64,000 bases of DNA from Drosophila persimilis (taxonomy: Eukaryota > Arthropoda > Insecta > Diptera > Drosophilidae). The stretch covers positions 5,394,001 through 5,458,000 of the forward strand of contig NW_020825313.1 of the NCBI RefSeq assembly GCF_003286085.1, read 5' to 3'. The notes beneath the pieces are model-generated. The model did no database searches and was not told the DNA's origin. It saw only the letters and a program-made list of their open reading frames with translations. A program made the translations under genes and the position numbers. This document shows, piece by piece, positions 53,417-64,000 of the stretch (position 1 is the stretch's first letter; each line of letters starts with the position of its first letter).

Positions 53417-55786
53417 CTACCAGATCCTTTGGTAGAAGTCCCCGTGATGCACAGTCCGTGTTACAGCGTAGTCATTATTGAATCTCACGCGACTGTAGAT
53501 GACAGCGGCGTATGCATGAGATGAAGAATCGGCGAATCCATGCAGCTGCGTTGCTTGAAGTGTCGAGGATAGGTAGCGAGGTATGCGACAGCTTTCCAGT
53601 AAATGAACTTCAGCTACAAACTGTTGTTTGAGCGCAGGAAATTTTCGAAATTTCCGCTCGAGAGAAGAAAAGCGGCGTAGTGCTGGTGGCAGTGTGGACC
53701 CCATCGGAGGGGCAGATTCCTTGAACGGGTATTGGACGATGTACACGCCATCGTTTCTGCGGGTGTGCGTATGAACGAAGTGTTGCTCAGCGGGATCACT
53801 AGCATCAATGGTAGCGTCACTTGGTTGAACTCGTTCCATGTCCATGAACGATCGAACCAAAGTGTCCAGACCTTCGTGAGCGTGATGTGCTAGTGCGTGG
53901 TTGTGAGCATCACTACTGAGATGGTAGCTGCCTGTAATGACCCAACCAAAATAAGTATGAAGTGCAATAGGATATTCAGAACCAAACTCTTTGCGTTGTC
54001 CAGTGTAAAGGTTCCAAAGCTGATCAGCTCCTAAAATCACGTCGATTTCGCCTGGTTTACCAAATGTAGGGTCCGCTAAGGGTAGATCACGAATCCTTTT
54101 CCACATCGGTGTGTTAGACTCGATCCTCTGGGCTGGAATCGATGAGGTTAAAGTGTTCATAATCAGACCTGTTACCACCACTGAGGCCGAGCTTGTGCGG
54201 GAGAGCAGCGTGAATGTGGCGCGACCTCTAGTAACCCCAGCAGGATTTGCGCCTAGACCAACCACTGGTATACGAGCATGGGTGCGCGGCAATCCAATTC
54301 GTTGAATAAATGATTCGGCGACCATCGTTATAGTTGAACCAGTATACAACAGTATCCTGCAGGTGGTCTCGTTGCCCCAGGAGTCGACTATAGTGGCCAA
54401 AATCGTTGGCAATATGGCCTGACTCTTGGCCACGAATTTCCTCTCCAATGTATGATGGCTGACCACGGCAGGATCAGCATCAGCAGAGAAACTGGACGAG
54501 CGGACGGGTGAGTCAGCGGATGTATTGACATCAGCGGAAGCCGTGACAGAGCTTATGTCTTCTGGATGAACAAGTGTGTGGTGCCTCAGCTTACACAGAC
54601 GGCACGTGTTTGTCGAATTACACTCCTTGACTTGATGAGATCGGCTTAGACAATTGAAGCACAAATTACCATCCCTTGCGAACTTGCGGCGGTCCACAAC
54701 ATCCAGAGCCTTGAATTGAGTGCACACATAAAGACTGTGTTGCTCGTGACAATATACACAATCACGAGCAGACGTATTTGGCACGTCAACATGATGAGAA
54801 ATTGCACGACGTTTATTCAGCACCGTGTGAGTTTCCTGGATTAGCGTTGGATCTTGACAAGACTCAAGTGCATCGCAACGAGCGAAGACAAAGCCGAACA
54901 GGTCATTTATGGTCACATTTTCCTTGCACGATTCACTGGAGGTGGCCCAAGCTTCCTTGCATTCCGGGTCTAGCTTTGAGAGCAAGATATGGATCAGCCA
55001 CACATCGCGGCTGTCGCAGCTCAGCGCATGTAGACCACGTATACTTTCGTCGGCGGTGTCGACTATTTTACGCAACTCGGCGATGTTTGAACCCTTTGCG
55101 GTTGGCAACGAAAGAAAGTTTTGAATGAACGAACGAGCAATCAGTGACTTCTTGTTATAGCGATTTTCGAGCCTCTCCCATGCGTCCTGGTAATTGGCAT
55201 CCGATACGGGAATATGTTTTATCAGAGACAACGCTTCACCGTCCAGATAGGATTTCAAATAATGAAACTTTTGGCACTTGGACAGACTACTCTTCTTGTC
55301 GACTGAGCCTAAGAACAAGTCACTAAACTGACACCAATCCTCGTATCTGCCCGAAAACGTCGGAATGCGTATTTTCTCGAACTGCAGCTCTGTGGTTCCC
55401 AATGAGTCCCGAATCCTCTCCAGAAGTTGAGTTTGTCCCTCAAATAAGCGTTCTTCAGTGTTCGATAGCAGTAGATTTGAGTTGTCGTGACTGCTCCGGT
55501 CACGTATGGCTTCAGTGAAAATACTATGCGCACTAAATAACCTTTTCTCATATTCGGGGATGTCCAAATCCGGATCCACGTATTCATCTTCATCATTATA
55601 TTGGACCAGCTCTTCAGACAGCTCCATAAAGCGGTTGAAAGTTGCAACAAGTCGGTCCAGCTTGTGCTCTAATGTTTGCACAGAAGTACATGACTGTACA
55701 AACTCTTGAGCCTCCGCAGCCACGCGAGTTAATTGGGATTTGCAGGCACCACGTTGCTGAATTATACGATGCACTAGGGCCTTCAT
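53417..55786 (-). pseudogene. BEL2 gag-protease fused to RNase H start (no RT)
   Basis: One open frame of 789 codons. Residues 1-300 are gag with FSGRYEDWCQFSDLF and HYLKSYLDGEA. Residues 330-430 have zinc motifs (CVYCHEQHSLYVC, CFNCLSRSHQVKEC, CRLCKLRHHTLVH). The protease follows, but its active site reads LLYTGSTITMV: the catalytic Asp is Tyr. After LADPTF, IDVILGAD and GWVITGS comes the FSSLERKFRKFP start of the RT region, and within a few residues the frame is already at LHGFADSSSHAYAAVIYSRV of RNase H. About 400 expected RT residues are deleted in phase. Gag may still be made. Confidence 0.88.
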
Positions 55787-55844
55787 GGCAAACAGCGGTT
55801 AACGGTATCACTCAAAATGTATATAAATAAACTCAAACGCGGAG

Positions 55845-55862
55845 ATCCGGCTCGAAGGACCA
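55845..55862 (-). promoter_or_regulatory. BEL2 primer-binding-type site
   Basis: TGGTCCTTCGAGCCGGAT on the minus strand, ten bases from the LTR edge. Identical to that of BEL1. Confidence 0.8.
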
Positions 55863-55872
55863 AAATTTGCTA

Positions 55873-56390
55873 TGGTTATGAATTAGTGGACTGTATAATC
55901 GTTTATATCTTGAGCTTATTTAGTTTTATTGATTATTTAATATTGGTGGTTATAGTACAATTATATTACAAGAACAGCGGGGGGTTCGATTCTGCGGCGG
56001 TACAAAGTATGCGTGCGGGCGGCTTCGTCTAGAAGTTTCTACTGCGGTACAAAAGTAAGCGTGCGGGCGGCTTCGTCTAGAAGTTTCTACTGACTCAACT
56101 CCGCGAAAAGAAGTCGAGCAAAAGGGAATTGGAAGATCACGCGATACGACTCGACGCGACGGTCTCAATGCAAAACAACGGACCGCATCGCTGTGTGCGT
56201 GTGCAGCTGCTGGTCTGGCCATGCGTGTGAGAACATTACAGCTATGTTCTGGACACGAGCAAACAACAACACAGCTATGCGCGTAAAAATAGTTACTAAA
56301 GCGGTGTAATACAATCATGAGCGTGTAAATAGGTCAATCACAATATACATGAACATTGAATTAAAAAACTACGAGGGTCATTTCTCAACA
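55873..56390 (-). repeat. BEL2 5' LTR
   Basis: 518-bp partner of 51,277-51,794, followed on the right by the GTTAG duplication. Confidence 0.92.
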
Positions 56391-56552
56391 GTTAGTGATA
56401 TTAGCTTAAGATTTACTCATCGATAGTACTATAAGAAACACCAATGTACTCGATACAGTCCTCGACAAGTATCGATATGCCAACACACATTCATGGAAAT
56501 ACGACGATCAAGAAGAAAGAGCATATAATAAAAACGTGTTATTAAAAGTTTA
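56391..56552 (+). repeat. Gypsy-3 5' LTR (part right of BEL2)
   Basis: It ends GTGTTATTAAAAGTTTACA (CA terminus) before TATCAGGTGTGGGG. It contains two TATCGAT motifs (about 56,410 and 56,470). Its left part lies at 51,205-51,276, across BEL2. Confidence 0.75.
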
Positions 56553-56870
56553 CATATCAGGTGTGGGGTTTGCCCAAAAAAAAAAACTCTGTGATGAACT
56601 ATGCAGACATAAGAGCGAAAACCAAAAGTGAACTTAGCGACATACTGCGTAGGCAAAACGTATATTTTGATCAAGATGCCAACATACACCAATTACATAC
56701 AGCACTGAAAAAAAATCATAGAAGACACGTATGAGGAAATACGGCGCCAAACGCAGACGAGACTATGCAGGCAGACATTTTTTTCTGCCCCGGTTGAGCG
56801 CGAGATAGAGAGAGACAACCGTAGTGCACAACACACAGTAGAGGCGGCGCCAGAAGAATATGATAAAAAA

Positions 56871-57740
56871 GTGGAGAAGGCTCGAGAAGCATTCATGCCG
56901 CGACAAAACAACGCTTGTTCGAAATTGACCATACGATCAGATGAATACGAAGAAGAATCGCGCCGTTTGCAGCAGTTGGAACAATTGTACGTTTCTCGCA
57001 AGCGCTTAGCTGATCTCAAATTAAGCGTATTGAAAACGGAGAAAGAGGCTATGGAGTTGGAAAAGCCGAGAGATTGTATCGACTTGACGCACATTGAGGC
57101 GTTGATGCGTCCATTTTCTGGAGATGTAACGAGTTGGATAAGTAACTTTGAGGACATTATGAATTTCCTTGGTGTATCCGAGTCCAAATGCTGGATATTG
57201 GCGAATCGATTGCTAGGCGGATCGGCGAAGGCGTACATCGACCATGTGGCGCCACTGACTTGGCAGTTGATGCGAGCAGAATTGCTCAACGTCTTTGTGC
57301 AGAAAGTGACAGCGTGGGACATTGGAAAGCGACTGGAGGCACGAAAAATTGCAAATAATGAAAGAGCATTGCAATATTTCATCGCAATGTGCAGCATAGC
57401 GTCGCAAGCAGACATGGCCACGAGCGATGTGGTCAAATTTATCGTAGAGGGACTGCAGGACAAGACGGGCATGGCAGCATCCATGCTATATTGCAGCACA
57501 CTTAACGAGTTGCGTGACAAGATGGTAACCTATGATAAGGTCAGAAGAGCTCATAGAATCGTAGGAATTCGTAGCGAAGGTATGACAAAGGGGAAAATAA
57601 ATGTGAATATGGCAGTAGGCCAGTAGCCAAAGAGACCGGATGTGGCATGTTTCAACTGTTGGAGCACCAGCCACCAATATTCGCAGTGCCCGAAACGAAA
57701 GATGGCCGCTAGGGTAGCTGCAGTTCAAGATGAGGAGTGA
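56871..57740 (+). pseudogene. Gypsy-3 gag
   Basis: ATG at 56,871 opens 251 codons: a charged N-terminus, a Glu/Leu coiled region (QLEQLYVSRKRLADLK), a capsid (LMRPFSGDVTSWISNFEDIM, GGSAKAYIDHVAPLTW, LEARKIANNERALQYF), ending MAVGQ and TAG at 57,624-57,626. In the same phase after the TAG come the CCHC zinc knuckle CFNCWSTSHQYSQC, a basic end and TGA near 57,738. This copy of gag is free of shifts, unlike Gypsy-2. The TAG is shared between both copies. Confidence 0.88.
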
Positions 57741-57789
57741 CCAGGAGAGAAAAACAACGACAATTTAGCGGCTGTCCAATTAATCACCT

Positions 57790-57971
57790 TATGACTTCCG
57801 TTTGGTGAACAAAGAGGCGTCAGGATTTTTAGTCTCTTTGATACCGAAGTCGGCTATAGTTGAAGCCTATAATGAAGTCAGGAAATATTTTGGACTCGGA
57901 GGACAACGAATTCCCATATGGGGAAAATTTAAGTGCCATATTGAATTTTGCACAAAGAAATATATCATTTT
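57790..57971 (+). pseudogene. Gypsy-3 protease, N-terminal part, active site deleted
   Basis: Compared with Gypsy-2, 39 bp between two TTTGATAC repeats are gone, which removes the D-T-G-S catalytic segment (near 57,840). The remainder (LIPKSAIVEAYNEV, LGGQRIPIWGKFKCHIEFC) is kept up to the CR1-like insertion at 57,972. The end of the domain resumes at 62,309. Confidence 0.8.
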
Positions 57972-58079
57972 ATTTCTTTATTTATTTATTTATTATTCGC
58001 CAACGGAATCAAAAAGTCCTTAACTGACTAGGCTAACTTATTTCAATCTTAACAAATAACAAAAAATAACATTAATAAA

Positions 58080-60850
58080 TTAATTATGTAGCAGGAAGAA
58101 ATCCACAAGCAGCTGTCTGACGGCTCCCTTCCCCTGGCAAAAGTCAAAGCGTATCCCAGCTGGCAGCGCATTGTGCTGCCGAAGCGCCCTACTGATGGGC
58201 TCATGAAAGCCATAATTGGTCCGGGGGAGATCAACTGCAAAGGGTGCATGGGTCCTGAGGATAATCCTACTAAGTAGGTCAGGGCAATCGATATTACCCA
58301 CTAAAAGGTCAAAAATAAATATTTGAGCCGCAATGGTCCTACGATCCTCGAGAGAGGAGAGATGCACGAGGCGACATCTACACTCATAGAACGGCATCGG
58401 AATAGAAAATGGCAGAGGCTGGAGTGCAAATTTCAGAAACTTTCTTTGGAGTCGTTCGATGCGCGAAATTTGGACGACCCCGGTGGGATTCCAGACCATG
58501 GAAGCGTACTCAAGGAGCGAGCGCACAAGGAAAGCGTACAGACTGAGCCTTGTATATGGGTCCTTGAATTGGGATGAATTGCGCTTAACAAAGCCGAACA
58601 TTGCATAGGCTTTTGGCAATATTAAATTCATATGCCCTGCAAACAGAAATCTAGAGTCAAATAAGACCCCGAGGTCAAGTATCTCCGTCTGCTTTAAGAG
58701 AGAATGGCCAGCACATTAAAGACACGCTTGCGAAAAGAAACAAAGTAACATTTACTAATGTTGAGTGGGAGCGAATTAAGTCTGTACAACGAGCAACTCT
58801 ATCCAGGTCGCGCTGCAGAAGGATACTATCGCCTAAGGTTTTGACAGATCGGAAGATTTTAAGATCATCAGCATAAAGCAGATGCTCAGAAGCTTGAATG
58901 CTGAGACATATGTCGTTAATAAAAATTAAGAACAGAAGTGGACCAAGTGCACTTCCCTGTGGAAGGCCGGAAGTAGTCAAGAATGGGTCCGAAGGCTTTC
59001 CATTTATCAATACGACATACTCTCGCCGTTCAAGATACGACCTAAACCAACTGAGCAGGCAGGAATGAATCCCCAACCGATGCAGCTTGGCTATTAAAGC
59101 ACAGTGGGAGACTTTGTCAAAGGCTTTAGCAAAGTCAGTATACACAACGTCGACTTGAGAGTGCATTTCAAAGACACGAGTGCAGAAATTACTGAAAGCA
59201 ATGAGATTAGTGGTTGTTGATCTACCCGGCATAAAACCATGCTGATTTGGGCCAATGTACGATTTCATGAGGAAGGTGATTTTTCTGGCAATGATTCGCT
59301 CTAGAAGTTTTGAAACATTGCTGAGTTTGGCAATTGGTCTATAATTGGAAATGAGATTTTTGGTACCTCTCTTAAAAATTGGCGTAATCGTGGCAGCTTT
59401 CCACTTACCAATAAACTGACCCGTTAACAGCGAATTTGTGAATAGAATTTTGAGAGATTCACAGAACGCTACAACACAGTTGCGAAGCAGGAAGGCAGAA
59501 ATGCCATCACAGTCGGGTTTATTAGAATTATCGAATTCATCAATTGCCACCAAAATGTCCTCTTCCGATACTTCGAGTGTACCAATATTGACCACCGAGG
59601 GTATAGAGTTTAAGACTTCGAAACTGTGCCAATCTGCGTATGGCTCAAAATTTGAGCTAAAGAAAGAAGCAAAAAGGTGTGCTATACCATTATCCGTATT
59701 AGCGCTCAAGCTGCCCAGGTTCATAACGGAAGGAAGAGAGCTCGTTGACCTTTTGGACTTTATAAAATGCCAAAATGCCAAAAAGACCTGGGATTGACTT
59801 TAAGTTCCCTCTCAACGTCGGAAATATATTGGTTATACAAAAATTTGCCTAAAAAAGCAAACTCCCTCTTATGTTGCACATACCTTGCCCAATCTACAGG
59901 GTCCCGGGTCTTACCAAATCGTTTAAAGTACTTATTACGAAGATTCTTATATTTCATAAGACCCTTCGTATACCACGGCAGTCTATAGGAGCCATGCACC
60001 CTTTTGGAAGCATTGCTACCAATAATACGACGGACCGTATGCAGGAAAACATTATAGGACGTGTCTACACTAGGATGCGAAGGAAAACAGAAGCCCAATT
60101 AACATTTAACATATTATCCCTAATAGCATTCAGGCTTACACTAGAAAAGAAGCATTCATAAAATGGTTCCGCCCAGGGCGAATAAAAATGGAAATTGACT
60201 AAGAATTCCAACGGCATATGATGCATGTCGCATTCCGCGATGGGGAGTTCGCAACATGTAACATGGCAATCTATATCCGAACTAACAAAAATTAAGTCTA
60301 GAATCTTATTTAGCTTATTAAACACATTATTTACTTGGGATAACCATACTAAAACCGTCGTCTAGGAAAAGAATCTCGTTCGACAAATGTACATTACTAG
60401 GTATCATAGCCGACGATTGCGGATCGCCGGACCATACCAACGAACCCAAATTGAAGTCGCCAACAACGCAGAGGTGCTGACGGTCTCGCAGATTACTATA
60501 AATGTTAGAAATGTTCTGTGTGTTCGCCTTGTATATTTCATAGCTGCTATTTGGCGGAATGTAGGATGCGCTAATAAATAGTGTCTCCAACTGGCCAGCC
60601 ACCGCCACACCAATCTGATCCAGAACAGAGTCTCCATCCAGGAGACAAATCCGATCGCAGCGTAGGGTGCGTCTGACGGCCACAATGACGTTTTGGCACA
60701 ATCTCTGTCCTTACGAAAAACCTGGAAAAGGCTAGGATCGAAGTATTCGTTGTCGAAAAAGTTATAATTGAGCCAGATTTCAACCAAAATGACAATGTCG
60801 AAGTCATACGTAGAGGTAGCCACGATGACAGCCTGAGCCTTGGTGCGCAT
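58080..60850 (-). pseudogene. CR1-like ORF2: endonuclease, reverse transcriptase
   Basis: Endonuclease: frame 60,850-60,404 (DIVILVEIWLN), shifted to 60,701-60,327 (LCVVGDFNLG, a catalytic Asp-Asn motif) and 60,325-60,065 (DLIFVSSDIDCHV). RT frame 59,781-58,675: CDGISAFLLRN, NYRPIAKLSNVSKLLERI, motif A YTDFAKAFDKVSH, motif B SGLPQGSALGPLLF, motif C LLYADDLKIF. A shift near 58,680 follows; then the C-terminal part with RSLLEYASMVWNPT to the stop at 58,080. At least four lesions, with catalytic residues mostly preserved. Confidence 0.85.
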
Positions 60851-61463
60851 GCCCGCTATATTTTACAAAAAAAATTCGTATAGACTTGGAACCAACCATC
60901 GGCACGGTCTCAGAAAGTGGCGGTGCCGTCCTGTTATTGGCCACGGATGATGGGTCCAGACGAGGGTCAGCCATATCCAACTGACTCCAAGGAGCGAGGC
61001 CCATGCCTAGAGCCAGCCTAAGCGTTGAAGTCCGAATCAGTAGCACACCATCCTTGTCCATAAAAGAGGGGAGGGAAGCAGCCGGGAGGGCCAATCTATG
61101 TGACGATGCTGAAGAGAGTGTTGAAGAGAGTGTTCCACATAAGAGCGCACGACGGGCTGCTGACTCTTCCCAAATGTCGAGAGCAGCGACGGCGCAAGCA
61201 TAGCATACGAAGCAATGCATTTGCATTTGTTGTTGTAATGATGACGTTAGAAGCGCACGTTGTCGGGAGAGAGCGCCAGCAAGAGCATCGTCATCTGATC
61301 CATCAGCAGCCGAGCGAATATCGCACAAAGCGCAGATCGAAAAGTCAAAGTTTTGTTGTTTGCCAAAAATGAAACAACGGGCTGTTGCTCATAGCAAAAA
61401 GGCGAAAAAGTGCAAGTAGAATATGTTGCGGAGAAGCGGCGATCATAAAGCCAGAGGCGCCGC
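60851..61463 (-). other. CR1-like ORF1-ORF2 spacer
   Basis: Ser/Ala/Leu-rich frames (61,328-60,804) show no domain. Probably decayed end of ORF1 plus spacer. No separate gene. Confidence 0.4.
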
Positions 61464-62291
61464 TCACTGGGGGTTTTTTGAAGTGGATGGAACTGGAGCT
61501 TTCTGAGTCGGCGTGGACGTCCGCAATGGCACAGCTGCACACAGATTAACTGCCGTCAAATCAGCTTCCGGCCTCTGTCTATGCACAAAGCGGGAAACCC
61601 TTACCGATACTGGCCAGAATCTATTATCAAAGGCCAAGGGGAATAAAGGTTCAGAGACCCCAAGTTTGAAATTTACGAACTTCAACGCAGATAAATCAGC
61701 ATCTCGCTTGACCAATTTCACGCAAGAAATTTCCGCCTCCGGCACCTTGAGCTTATCAGCAACGAATTTCACCAACGCCTCTGGACCCATTGCGGTAGAT
61801 AATTTACCAATATGCAGGTATTTACTGCTCTGCATCACACTCAGCTGTTCGCAGCTCGGAGCAACACCAACAAGACGATTGGCATGCTTCTTCCGATTCT
61901 TCCTCTCCTTCCTTCTGACTGTGACGAAGCCCGAAGCCCTCCAGATCGGGTAGGGGAGCAACAGCTGTTCCCAAGTCAATGACCTCAGTCGAGGTGGCAG
62001 CCACAAACCGTGGAGACATTAAGTCGGTCGCCGGCTTTGGCCTATTGGAATCTTTTTTTGGAGCAATCGGCTTCACATGCTCATCGAAAGAGTCTGAAAA
62101 TCAGACTTCAAACTCCGATAAAGGTTTTCAAGCTTCAGAACCTTGTCGTTAAGCTCATCTATTTTCGAATGCGAGTCATTCGCAACCACACAGTTATCAC
62201 ACTGCCATAACAAATTAGGCAGATTTGTTAAAAGTTTAACTGCGTCTGCGTGCAAATCGATGCAAGTCAAGTAAAACGCTCGGCGGCACAA
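61464..62291 (-). pseudogene. CR1-like ORF1 with PHD-like finger and RRM-like region
   Basis: Frame 62,291-62,073: cysteine/histidine finger ending LLWQCDNCVV, then a short coiled coil. Shifted frames 62,076-61,822 and 62,006-61,464 hold a basic linker and a folded region (KYLHIGKLSTAMG ... LKVPEAEISCVKL ... ALKFVNFKL) with RRM-like spacing, and a Ser/Pro-rich end. ORF1 proteins bind the element RNA. Broken by at least two shifts. Confidence 0.7.
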
Positions 62292-62308
62292 AGAAGAACA
62301 GAGGACAG

Positions 62309-63492
62309 ATTTTGTTAAACATCGTAGATGATAACATGCTGCCTTTGCCGGTATTGCTAGGACGCGATGCCCTTAAAGTTATTTAAGTAAAATTAGTTCA
62401 TAAGAAAAATATCAATGCGAAGCAACACACACCATTAAGTTCATTAAAGCAAAAAGCTATTAGTTTAACCTGCGCGTCTTTATTCACCAAACGTAAAAAT
62501 AATATTAACATAAGACTATATGATAAGTTAGATGGTAATCAATCAGACAGAAGCGAGGTAATCAAACGTTCTAATCCATTTAAAAATCAGACTCAAGAAA
62601 ACTCAAGGAATGACAAAATGGCCAGCGAAAATATGAATCAAGGCGACGAATTCAGTAACTTTTGTGCATCGGTAGAGATTGATGAAGAGGAACATATTAA
62701 ATTAGGTTTCGAATTTGGTGCAGAGTGTAGGGAAATGGTGTAGGGAAATTATTAAGACATACTATTTACACAAAGAATTTGACTTTATAGCACAACCAAA
62801 GTATGATATGCAGATTCGTGTAACAGAAACAACACCATTTCATTGGACTCCGCGTCGTTTATCCTACCATGAGATAGAGAGAAAGTAGCTGAAATAGTAG
62901 ATGATCTGTTAGAAAATAAAGTAATCGGTCATAGTGAGTCTCCTTATGCTTTCCCGTTGGTCCTAGTAAAAAAAAAATCAGGAGAGCTTCGAATGTGTGT
63001 CGATTACCGTGGCCTGAACAAACGAATTGTGAAAGATAATTTCCCATTGCCCCTTATTGAGGACTGTCTTGAGTTTTTAGAAAACAAGCGCTGTTTTGCG
63101 ATTATAGTTTTGAAAAGTGGGTATCATCAAATAGGCGTAGAAGAAAAATCAGTTCCGTATACATCGTTTGTGACACCGCAGGGGCAGTATGAGTACTTGA
63201 GAATGCCCTTTGGGTTAAAAAATGGATCCGCTATTTTTCAGAGATTTATTTCGGAGCTCTTGAGAAACTTTATTAGGAACAAAAGCATTGTAGTGTACAT
63301 GGAGTGTACATATTAGTAGCGACTAAAACAGTTGAAGAACACGTGGATATATTAAAAAGACTATGCATTCGGTTTAGCGAGAAAAATTTAGAGATAAATC
63401 TAAAAGAGTGTAGATTTGTCAATCGACAGATCGAGTTCCTGTGGTATAAAGCTAATCAAAACGGAATAGTTCCTAGTGATTCCCATATTTAG
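62309..63492 (+). pseudogene. Gypsy-3 protease end and reverse transcriptase
   Basis: It resumes with NIVDDNMLPLPVLLGRDALKV. A TAA follows at about 62,382, then a linker. RT: FPLVLVKKKSGELRMCVDYRGLN, FPLPLIEDCLEFL, TPQGQYEYLRMPFGLKN. At the active site the YMDD seen in Gypsy-2 is replaced by YMECTY through a small duplication-like change near 63,295, so catalysis is lost. The next piece (63,304-63,492) has ILVATKTVEEHV and KECRFV. Confidence 0.85.
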
Positions 63493-63608
63493 GCCTTGAA
63501 AAAATACCCAATCCCTCAAAATGTAAAAGCACTGCACTCATGCTTGGGATTCTTTTCGTATTTTCGACGTTTTATGTTGTCATTTGCGACGACTAGAATA
63601 GAGAATAG

Positions 63609-64000
63609 GTGAAGACTTTTGAAACTCTTAAGAATGCGTTGGCAAATCCTCCGGTATTAGCCATTTTTAGCCCAAATACTGTGTCCTATTATTCCGGCAA
63701 AACAACAGAAACAGTATCACGTTATCATAGTTTCGAACTAGAGACATTGGCTATAATTTATGCATTGAGGCGTTTTAGCGCATATTTGTAGCATAGGTCC
63801 TTCAAAATAATCACGGATTGTAATTCGTTAGTACAGACGTTAACCAGAAAGTCAATTAGTCCTAAGATAGCACGGTGGTCCCTAGAGTTAGAGAACTATG
63901 ATTACTCCATTATGCACAGAACTGGGGTCAGCATGGCACACGTTGATGCGCTAAGCAGACAAGATCAAGTGACGAATATGGTAGAGGATGGTTATAGAGT
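63609..64000 (+). pseudogene. Gypsy-3 RNase H (runs off window)
   Basis: FETLKNALANPPVLAIFSPN is followed by a deletion relative to Gypsy-2, then YHSFELETLAIIYALRRFSAYL and a stop. Downstream AHVDALSRQD reaches the window end. Integrase would lie beyond. Confidence 0.8.

Larger units (their letters stand above)
51277..56390 (-). mobile_element. BEL2: BEL/Pao element lacking reverse transcriptase
   Basis: 5,114 bp on the minus strand with two 518-bp LTRs, TGTTGAGAAATG...TCATAACCA ends, and TSD GTTAG (51,272-51,276 and 56,391-56,395). The inside has a primer-binding-type site, gag-protease-RNase H start as one frame (55,786-53,417) and integrase in three shifted frames (53,312-51,818). A GGGGGGCCGGTA polypurine-like run precedes the 3' LTR. 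The reverse transcriptase domain is missing. Confidence 0.92.
57972..62308 (-). mobile_element. CR1-like non-LTR retrotransposon, near full length
   Basis: 4,337 bp on the minus strand, inserted into the Gypsy-3 protease between copies of ATTTT (57,967-57,971 and 62,309-62,313). It holds ORF1 (62,290-61,464) with a PHD-like finger, a spacer, ORF2 endonuclease (60,850-60,065), reverse transcriptase (59,781-58,675) and C-terminal domain (58,631-58,080), and ends in an AATA-type repeat. It belongs to the same group as the 11,956-13,925 element but is a different family. Confidence 0.88.
56391..64000 (+). mobile_element. Gypsy-3: second copy of the Gypsy-2 family, split by a CR1-like LINE, open at window end
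   Basis: Plus strand: LTR part (56,391-56,552), leader, gag (56,871-57,740), protease start, CR1-like insertion (57,972-62,308), protease end and RT (62,309-63,492), RNase H (63,609 to window end). Protein-level identity to Gypsy-2 is very high. Several key sites are broken, so the copy is dead. Confidence 0.88.

Overview
The window looks like heterochromatin from a Drosophila-type fly genome. It is packed with nested, mutated retrotransposons (BEL/Pao, Gypsy, CR1, I and LOA classes). Introns are 50-75 nt with GTAAGT donors, and the one conserved cellular gene encodes a WDR6 protein. No prokaryotic gene, rRNA, tRNA or CRISPR array was seen. Species was not assigned.

Layout. 1-6678: a tandem array of a chimeric 2,483-bp unit built from BEL fragments; its last copy runs into a fuller BEL element (BEL1, minus strand, to about 11.9 kb). 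11.95-13.93 kb: a 5'-truncated CR1-like LINE, then a dispersed repeat whose other copies lie at 32.4 and 43.3 kb. 15,062-18,172: an apparently intact three-exon WDR6 gene on the minus strand. 18.2-20.4 kb: low-copy sequence with a coding-like duplication, a hairpin, a DRE-type motif and a possible small spliced gene. 20.9-34.3 kb: Gypsy, R1-like and BEL remnants, a fold-back of about 370-bp arms, and the first copy of a BEL element that keeps LTRs, gag and protease but lacks reverse transcriptase, RNase H and integrase (22,778-26,207, 5-bp TSD). 34.3-43.1 kb: a minus-strand Gypsy element split by a second copy of the same gag-only element (35,345-38,730). 44.4-50.7 kb: an I-like LINE (minus) split by a plus-strand LOA-like LINE. 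51,277-56,390: BEL2, with matched 518-bp LTRs and a TSD but no reverse transcriptase. 56.4-64.0 kb: a second Gypsy copy (plus), split by a full-length-scale CR1-like LINE at 57,972-62,308 and running off the window end.

How it fits together. Nesting and target-site duplications give a relative chronology: older Gypsy, BEL and I copies were hit by younger gag-only BEL, LOA, CR1 and BEL2 insertions. Most element ORFs carry stops or frameshifts. The gag-only elements and BEL2 have well-conserved LTR pairs and would need enzymes from another element in order to move. WDR6 is the only cellular gene I can name; its exons total 2,982 nt, an exact multiple of three, with consensus splice sites.
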